The position numbers and the translations under genes were made by a program. Under the pieces are notes generated by a model. The model saw nothing but the letters and a program-made list of their open reading frames with translations, searched no databases and was not told the origin of the DNA. Below, piece by piece: positions 5,876 through 10,236 of a DNA stretch of 10,236 bases. Position 1 is the first letter of the stretch; each line of letters starts with the position of its first letter. Source of the stretch: CAYVMN01 sp964452575 (GTDB lineage Bacteria > Desulfobacterota > DSM-4660 > Desulfatiglandales > Desulfatiglandaceae); contig CAYVMN010000166.1 of assembly GCA_964452575.1 (NCBI GenBank), forward strand, positions 1 to 10,236, in the 5' to 3' direction.

Positions 5876-6558
5876 ATGGGGATTCCGGACCTGGACATCG
5901 GCCTGACAGACGAACAAAAAAATATGCGCGATATGGTCAGGAGGTTCGGCACCGAAGTGGTACGCCCGGCAGGTATCAAACTTGATAGGCTTCCTGACCC
6001 GGCGGATGTAATAGCCGAGGGATCGGTCCTGTGGGATGTCTACAGGCAATTCCGCGAGTTAGGCTTACACAGAAGCACTTTACCAAAGGCCGTTGGTGGA
6101 CTGGCCGAAGACCTGGATCCAATGTCCCTGATCTTAGCGGCTGAAGAAATGGGCTATGCCGATTCTGGTCTTGCAATCAATTTCGGTGTTGACAGCATGC
6201 CGTTTGCCCTGGCCGCCCTATCTCCAGATACGGAGCTGCAGGCATTGGCGAGTCATTACTGTCAAGATACCCGATGTGATCTCGTTGGATGTTGGGCCAT
6301 CACAGAGCCTGACCATGGCACTGACTGGTTGCTTGCCGACACAACAGAAACCAGAGACCCTGGGATTACCCCAAATGTAAAGGCGGTCTTGAAGGGGGAT
6401 GAATACATTATCAGCGGTCAAAAATCGGCGTGGGTAAGTAACGGGAGCATTGCCACCCATGCGACCCTGCATGTAAGCCTGGACCTCAGCAAGGGAATGG
6501 GAGGTACAGGGGTTGCAATTGTGCCCCTGGACCTGCCAGGCATCTCCAGGGGAAAACC
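5876..6558 (+). pseudogene. acyl-CoA dehydrogenase, 3'-truncated by fusion
   Basis: From ATG 5876, with AGGAGAT upstream, the frame encodes an acyl-CoA dehydrogenase N-terminal and middle part. It shows LTDEQKNMRDMVRRF near the N-terminus, the FAD/substrate motif AITEPDHGTDW, the ISGQKSAWVSNG strand, and VPLDLPGISRGKP up to about residue 228. After that the frame continues only as unrelated sequence to the stop near 6730. The C-terminal helical domain, with the catalytic base and much of the FAD contacts (about 150 residues), is absent. The same DNA switches to a decarboxylase-like frame one base over. The product would be inactive as a dehydrogenase, so I call it a deletion-fusion remnant. 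A sequencing or assembly join would look the same. Confidence 0.75.
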
Positions 6559-7151
6559 GCGGTGTGACCTACCTGGAGAGCGCCATCCTGCTGCAGGCCG
6601 AATTCAATGGCGAAGAGGGGGTCTTTTGCCTCTCCATGCCTGTGACGAACGACATTGCCCTCATACTGGGCCGCGAGGTTTTTGGATACCCCAAGAAGAT
6701 CGCGAATATCCACCTCGAGCGCAAAGATGACCAGGTGGATGGATGGACCGAACGTAGGGGAGTTCGGTTTCTTGAAGTGAGGGCAAGGCTGACAGGCAGC
6801 TTCAACGACCAAGAAGTCCAGAATCTGGTGATGGAGAGAATGGGATCCGAAACGGATCTCGTGATTTACAACTTCAAGTATTTTCCGGCACCGGACAGAG
6901 GCGGCTTTGATTACAATCCGCGCCTTATCAAGGAGGTGGTCGAATTTAGGCCCAGTATTGTGGAGATGGGCGAGGCCCAACTCGTCCTTCGACCCTCGGA
7001 TCATGACCCCTGGGCCGAAATAGAAATCGTCCGGGTGCTGGGCGCCATATACACTGTGGGCAACAATACTATGCTCCCCGGAAGTGTTGTGGCAGAAGTG
7101 GATCAAATGGCATTTGCACCCTATGCATTTATGAAACTTGATGCCATATAA
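6549..7151 (+). pseudogene. acetoacetate decarboxylase-family protein, N-terminally truncated
   Basis: From about 6549 the frame encodes GENRGVTYLES and then about 190 residues of the acetoacetate decarboxylase fold. The signature GREVFGYPKKIA is present, where the paired lysines (codons 6693-6698) match the Schiff-base lysine and its neighbour in the family. The usual protein is about 250 residues; here the first 50-60 are missing and replaced by the dehydrogenase gene in another frame. An in-frame ATG at 6513 exists but falls in dehydrogenase sequence. Such proteins decarboxylate beta-keto acids or act on related substrates; the exact reaction is not known here. It may still be translated from an internal start, but I treat it as broken. 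Confidence 0.7.
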
Positions 7152-7160
7152 AAAAGGTAA

Positions 7161-7382
7161 CAGTTCACCGGAGGAAAAATATTTGACAGAATAGAAGGCC
7201 CGCCCTGGTGCGACGTGACTGCAATAACGTATTATCTATTTGATATTTCTGATACAGAAGCCTCAAACCCGACCTTTACAACTCAGGTCTGGGCCAGGGA
7301 TAGACATGATATAGATCCGGTTTACCCTCGAGTTAATCCTGTTATCCTGTCAAACATAGCTTATGGTATTTTTCACAGATGA
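7161..7382 (+). other. unassigned open frame between decarboxylase and dehydrogenase genes
   Basis: A 73-codon frame without stops spans the 211-base gap and runs 20 bases into the next gene. GGAGG near 7169-7173 lies upstream, but no ATG follows in frame; the first plausible start is GTG near 7215. The translation (including WCDVTAITYYLFDI) resembles nothing I recognise. It may be a gene remnant or chance. Confidence 0.15.
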
Positions 7383-8511
7383 ACAGAGAATGATTCAAGA
7401 AACGGTTGGGAAACTGGCCAGGGAAAAGATCGCTCACCTGGCAGGCGCTGCGGACCAGGCCGGAAGGTCCTCACCGGAGGTATTGCAGGTCCTCAAAGAG
7501 AACGGACTCCTGAAGATATCTCTCCCCGAAAGGTACGGAGGCATAGGCGCCGATCACACAACCATCGCCGCAGTCATAGAAGAAATGGCAAAGGTGGATG
7601 CCTCCACGGCCATGATCGTCTTTGCAACCCAGACCCTGATCATGGTCCTGCGCAAGTGGGGAACCGAGGGCCAAAAAGAGGACTTCTTTGGCCGAATGTC
7701 CCCGGGCGACAAGGTGAACGCCTTTTCCCTGACAGAGCCGAACCACGGCTCTGAATCTGCGTCCATTCAGACCAGAGCCGTCCTCGACCGAGACTCCTAC
7801 GTGGTAAACGGGACCAAGATCTTCGTTACAAACGGTGACATTGCCGACTTTGTCCTCCTCTTTGTCCGCACTGGCGAGGGCGAAAGACACAAGGGGTTGT
7901 CTGCCCTGGTCGCTGAGAAAGACATGAATCAGTTTTCAGTAGGTAAACACGAGGATAAGGTCGGTCTCAGGGGCTCGGACCTTGCAGAGCTAATCTTTCA
8001 AGATGCCAGGGTGCCCAGAGAAAACCTGGTGGGCGAGCCAGGAAAGGCCTGGGATATCCTGACTACCACGGCTGCCGATATGCGTGCCTACGGCCCCGGC
8101 GCAATGGCAGTGGGGCTTGCACAGGGCGCGCTTGATTATGCCGTAGGTTACGCCAGACAAAGGGTCCAGTTCGGGGTTCCTATTTCCAGGCATCAGGGCA
8201 TCAGGTTTATGCTGGCCGATATGTCCATCCAGATAGAGGCAGCCCGAAGTCTCCTTTATAGGACCACAGGATTTTTGGATTCAGATCCCCCTGATAGAAA
8301 TAAGCGGAGCCGGCTGACTTCCGCGGTCAAGTGTTTTGCCTCAGATGTGGCCATGAGAGTGACTGTGGATGCGGTGCAGGTCCTGGGGGGCTATGGAATC
8401 ATCAAGGACTACCCCCTCGAAAGGAAGATGCGGGATGCAAAGACAATCCAGATCTTTGACGGCACCAACCAGATCCAAAGGATCATTGTGGCAAGGACCC
8501 TCTTCTCCTGA
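7363..8511 (+). CDS. acyl-CoA dehydrogenase with Asp at the catalytic base position
   Basis: The 382-residue protein is full length for the acyl-CoA dehydrogenase family, which uses FAD to form an alpha,beta double bond in acyl-CoA and passes electrons to ETF. It shows FTDEQRMIQETV at the N-terminus, TEPNHGSES at 124-132, VNGTKIFVTNG, the RVQFGVPISRHQ segment, and GGYGIIKDYPLERKMRD before the C-terminal IFDGTNQIQR. The usual sequence there is YEGT with catalytic Glu; here it is Asp366. The alternative Glu position used by isovaleryl-CoA dehydrogenase (DLER in helix G) reads DMR, so no replacement Glu is evident. The start ATG 7363 fits the family but has no clear ribosome-binding site. It follows a broken dehydrogenase/decarboxylase pair on the same strand, so it probably belonged to the same cluster. 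Confidence 0.9.
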   Translation: MVFFTDEQRMIQETVGKLAREKIAHLAGAADQAGRSSPEVLQVLKENGLLKISLPERYGGIGADHTTIAAVIEEMAKVDASTAMIVFATQTLIMVLRKWGTEGQKEDFFGRMSPGDKVNAFSLTEPNHGSESASIQTRAVLDRDSYVVNGTKIFVTNGDIADFVLLFVRTGEGERHKGLSALVAEKDMNQFSVGKHEDKVGLRGSDLAELIFQDARVPRENLVGEPGKAWDILTTTAADMRAYGPGAMAVGLAQGALDYAVGYARQRVQFGVPISRHQGIRFMLADMSIQIEAARSLLYRTTGFLDSDPPDRNKRSRLTSAVKCFASDVAMRVTVDAVQVLGGYGIIKDYPLERKMRDAKTIQIFDGTNQIQRIIVARTLFS

Positions 8512-8688
8512 AGGCAATTACTCGCCTCGATTGTTGACTTTCCACCAGTAACATGCTAGACACCACCGAGACGCTGAGAGCACTGCTCTCCGCCCTCTGC
8601 GGAAAGAAAACTGTTTTGTTAGGACCGTATCTGGGTTAAATACCCGGCGGTGGCCATTTTCAAGCTATCACATCGCCTTAACGATAGC

Positions 8689-8766
8689 GTCCCCATCGTC
8701 TAGCCAGGTCCAGGACACTGGCCTTTCACGCCAGCAACACCGGTTCAAATCCGGTTGGGGACGCCA
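8689..8766 (+). tRNA. tRNA-Glu (anticodon TTC)
   Basis: The acceptor stem pairs GTCCCCA with TGGGGAC. The anticodon stem CTGGC/GCCAG encloses the loop CTTTCAC, and the T arm is CCGGTTCAAATCCGG. The encoded GCCA tail ends at 8766. A good terminator follows within 15 bases. The 3' 32 bases plus two flanking bases recur 140 bp downstream. The upstream gap 8512-8688 holds only small hairpins, and I see no gene in it. Confidence 0.97.
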
Positions 8767-8768
8767 AT
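8735..8768 (+). repeat. 34-bp direct repeat, copy 1 (3' end of tRNA-Glu)
   Basis: The repeat covers the variable-loop edge, the T arm, the acceptor 3' strand, GCCA and the next two bases (AT). It is identical to 8875-8908. Duplication of a tRNA 3' end is the usual footprint of integrase-mediated insertion at a tRNA gene, so this may be an attachment-site pair. Confidence 0.8.
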
Positions 8769-8778
8769 GTGCTTCATG

Positions 8779-8820
8779 AAAGGGGTTTCATACATATTCA
8801 GTGAACCCCTTTTTGATTTT
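8779..8820 (+). terminator. rho-independent terminator after tRNA-Glu
   Basis: A 9-bp stem AAAGGGGTT/AACCCCTTT (8779-8787 with 8804-8812) has a 16-base loop and is followed by a T-rich run TTTTTGATTTT. Its position is right for ending the tRNA-Glu transcript. Confidence 0.75.
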
Positions 8821-8856
8821 CAGGTCCAGTCGAAGATCCCGCTCTGCGAGAGACAT

Positions 8857-8908
8857 CCCGTTTTGCAAACGGGACAACACCGGTTCAAATCCGGTTGGGG
8901 ACGCCAAT
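8857..8908 (+). pseudogene. tRNA-Glu 3' fragment with foreign anticodon-like hairpin
   Basis: The exact 34-bp copy of the tRNA-Glu 3' end (8875-8908) is preceded by a 5-bp stem with a 7-base loop (CCCGT-TTTGCAA-ACGGG, 8857-8873), shaped like an anticodon arm reading TGC. No 5' acceptor strand matching TGGGGAC and no D arm are found upstream, so it cannot form a tRNA. It is best read as a duplicated tRNA end or attachment-site scar. Confidence 0.6.
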
Positions 8909-8992
8909 AATTTCAAGAAGCTAGGGCATATTAGACTCTAACCTTTTTCTCAGGGAGTAGATAAGCAGTAGACCCTGAATTACAATTTCCTA

Positions 8993-9044
8993 AAGAGCAG
9001 GAACTCAATCCAAAAGGATTTGTTTCTCCTGCTCTTCTTTTTTT
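8993..9044 (+). terminator. strong rho-independent terminator
   Basis: A perfect 10-bp stem AAGAGCAGGA/TCCTGCTCTT (8993-9002 with 9027-9036) encloses a loop that holds its own small hairpin AATCC-AAAA-GGATT, and it is followed by CTTTTTTTT. No gene is recognised between the tRNA fragment and this terminator. It may have ended a transcript of a lost gene or a small RNA in 8909-8992, which also contains CAGGG/CCCTG. The rest of the gene-free stretch 8767-9146 shows nothing further beyond the repeats listed. Confidence 0.8.
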
Positions 9045-9099
9045 ACGACTCCTAGGCGCCAGGGCAAGATTTTTCTCTTTGAGTCTTAGATGGCGGCGA

Positions 9100-9494
9100 C
9101 TATGCTCTTATGCTTTAGCTTAGGGATTAGATATGTTAGAACCGTCATGCCATGGCTAGCGAGAATAGACGCCCCAGGGCCGCTGCACCATGTTTGAGCA
9201 AAAGTACGATTTAAAGGCCGTGTGGGTATGATTTTGCTCGGGCGGTTCTAAGGGTAGCCGAAGTGATGGGGATGAGTCCTGACGAGGTAACGGCCTTCGG
9301 CAAACCCCCGCGAACGGTGGCATCGCTATCTCTACTGTGTTTTTGGGCACATCGAAAGCTTGGGATGATCACGATTGAAATTGCGGCCAAGCTCAAGATA
9401 GGGCAACCGTCGTTGAGTCGTTCATTGAAAAGGGGAGAAAATAGCAAGAGAGAAGCAATTTGAGCTTACAGGCGAGAATCGCATAAAAGCATAG
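9100..9494 (+). mobile_element. remnant of a REP-type (Y1) transposase element with inverted ends
   Basis: CTATGCTCTTATGC at 9100-9113 and GCATAAAAGCATAG at 9481-9494 are inverted copies with one mismatch in 14. They bracket the gutted transposase gene at 9147-9463. The unit is about 395 bp, far shorter than an intact element. These ends are outside the coding remnant, as expected for recognition sequences. Confidence 0.55.
9147..9463 (+). pseudogene. Y1/REP-associated transposase gene, internally deleted
   Basis: The frame at ATG 9147 reads MPWLARIDAPGPLHHV and stops at TGA 9195. This is the typical start of Y1-type REP-associated transposases. In another frame from about 9215 to the TGA at 9461-9463 the sequence gives the family's C-terminus: AEVMGMSPDEV, then SLLCFWAHRKLGM, and a helix-turn-helix-like stretch ending QPSLSRSLKRGE. 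The central part with the HUH motif and catalytic tyrosine is gone, so the gene is dead. The full family is usually over 200 residues; only about 16 plus 80 remain. Confidence 0.75.
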
Positions 9495-9763
9495 GCGTCC
9501 CGATTATACACACAGGCGTGGCTGGCCGGTCATGCAAACAGGCCGGGTATGATGCTGTTGTCATAAGAGATATTATGGTCTGAAACCCTGTTTGAACCGG
9601 ACCCGCCGGCCGGTCAGATCTGAAGGGATATCGAAAACCTTCCATCCGGCTCTTCTCCGGGATTTCAAGATTGAGGATTTTCAGATCGAATGTACGAAGG
9701 TGATTATTGGTGGCTCCATACCGATCAGCGACGGAAATGGATTTATTGATTCTATCCAATCTG
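9495..9763. other. gene-free stretch
   Basis: No credible gene is seen between the transposase remnant and the minus-strand radical SAM gene. There are G+C-rich palindromic bits (around 9519-9545 and 9598-9618, CCGGCCGG type) but no convincing terminator for either side. Confidence 0.4.
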
Positions 9764-10236
9764 TTAGATCCCCAATTTGACGGAAAATTTTTCATCCAGG
9801 AATTGAAACCACTCTTCATATGACCGCCTTAATTCCGGGCGATCCTTCACCCTCCTTCTTGCTCGTGAAATATAGTCTGGATTCAAATAAACATCCCTGT
9901 ACGCTTTTTTTCTAAAGCTCATCAATTCTTCAAGCCCAGTGTCGGATAGCTCAACGACCGGGAAATCAGAAGTCCATTTGCTCAAATCCCGGTCTTTTAT
10001 CTTCTCCATGTCCATCCGTGCATGTAACCTTGTTCCCTTGAATGGCACGGCAAATGCGAACCTGTATTTATCTGCAACGAGTTCCCTGGCAAAGCTAACG
10101 GTTTGCTCAAGATCCCTCCTCTTTTCCCAGGGAAATCCAAGCATAAACAGGGCATGCACTGATAATTCCACGTTTTTTGACGCCTCTATCACTGCTTTCG
10201 TTTGATCAAGGGTAACACCCTTGCCGATATTTTGAA
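9764..10236 (-). CDS. radical SAM protein, C-terminal part (probably B12-binding type), cut by window edge
   Basis: The minus-strand frame is open to the window end and its visible 156 residues begin before NIGKGVTLDQTKAVIEASK. The stretch LSVHALFMLGFPWEKRRDLEQTVSFA matches the late core of radical SAM proteins of the B12-binding (BchE/MiaB-like) group, where FMLGFPGE-type loops follow the catalytic barrel. VPFKGTRLH is the typical next strand (xPxPGTxLY). The cluster-binding CxxxCxxC and any cobalamin domain lie upstream, outside the window, so the reaction cannot be assigned. The C-terminus is rich in Arg and Lys and ends at TAA 9764-9766. A GTG at 10192 is only an internal codon, not the start. 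Confidence 0.75.
   Translation of the reverse strand, partial: QNIGKGVTLDQTKAVIEASKNVELSVHALFMLGFPWEKRRDLEQTVSFARELVADKYRFAFAVPFKGTRLHARMDMEKIKDRDLSKWTSDFPVVELSDTGLEELMSFRKKAYRDVYLNPDYISRARRRVKDRPELRRSYEEWFQFLDEKFSVKLGI

Noticed and set aside
6513..6730. Programmed frameshift producing a dehydrogenase-decarboxylase fusion protein
   Set aside because: The dehydrogenase lacks its whole C-terminal domain and the decarboxylase its N-terminus, and the join has no slippery heptamer with following structure that I can see; deletion is simpler.
6486..7106. 206-codon minus-strand open frame
   Set aside because: It is antisense to the decarboxylase-like sequence, which has strong family motifs; no ribosome-binding site or recognisable domain.
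8829..8908. A second functional tRNA (tRNA-Ala-like anticodon TGC, or a tandem tRNA-Glu)
   Set aside because: No 5' acceptor strand pairs with TGGGGAC and no D arm precedes the hairpin; only the 3' end matches a tRNA.

Overview
The window looks like a chromosome segment of a mid-to-high G+C, probably anaerobic bacterium. Acyl-CoA dehydrogenases, a lipoate ligase paired with a LipS-like radical SAM protein, and a B12-type radical SAM protein suggest Desulfobacterota or a similar sulfate-reducing or syntrophic lineage. That placement is inferred from gene content, not from a marker gene. Most genes are metabolic, but the spaces between them are full of small repeats, gene remnants and recombination scars.

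Layout. 1-86: right end of a small repeat-flanked four-helix-bundle element (E1). 139-1533: an A+T-rich gene for a membrane-anchored SGNH-hydrolase-like protein. 1581-1842: a second, decayed four-helix-bundle element (E2); its right end repeats 1-86. 1889-2956: lipoate-protein ligase with LplA and LplB-like parts. 3020-3499: an intact four-helix-bundle gene between inverted arrays of 7-bp repeats (E3). 3500-4591: LipS-like radical SAM protein, whose stop codon lies inside tRNA-Lys (4582-4658). 4712-5596 (minus): an SDR oxidoreductase. 5876-7151: an acyl-CoA dehydrogenase gene joined out of frame to the 3' part of an acetoacetate-decarboxylase-family gene. 7363-8511: an intact acyl-CoA dehydrogenase with Asp at the usual catalytic Glu position. 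8689-8766: tRNA-Glu, followed by a terminator and a 34-bp copy of the tRNA 3' end. 9100-9494: a gutted REP-type (Y1) transposase gene between short inverted repeats. 9764-10236 (minus): the C-terminal end of a radical SAM protein that runs off the window.

How the genes work together. The ligase and the LipS-like protein plausibly form a lipoate attachment and sulfur-insertion pair, separated by E3. The acyl-CoA dehydrogenases and the decarboxylase-like gene look like part of an acyl-CoA or keto-acid catabolic cluster, with the SDR divergent from it.

The most interesting unexplained structure is the recurring small element. It has a four-helix-bundle (S23/Avd-like) ORF bounded by inverted arrays of 7-bp units. 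The unit differs between E1/E2 (GCTAACC/GCTAATG type) and E3 (TTCCAGT/TTCAAGT type), yet the architecture is the same. One copy sits directly in front of each of the two lipoate genes.
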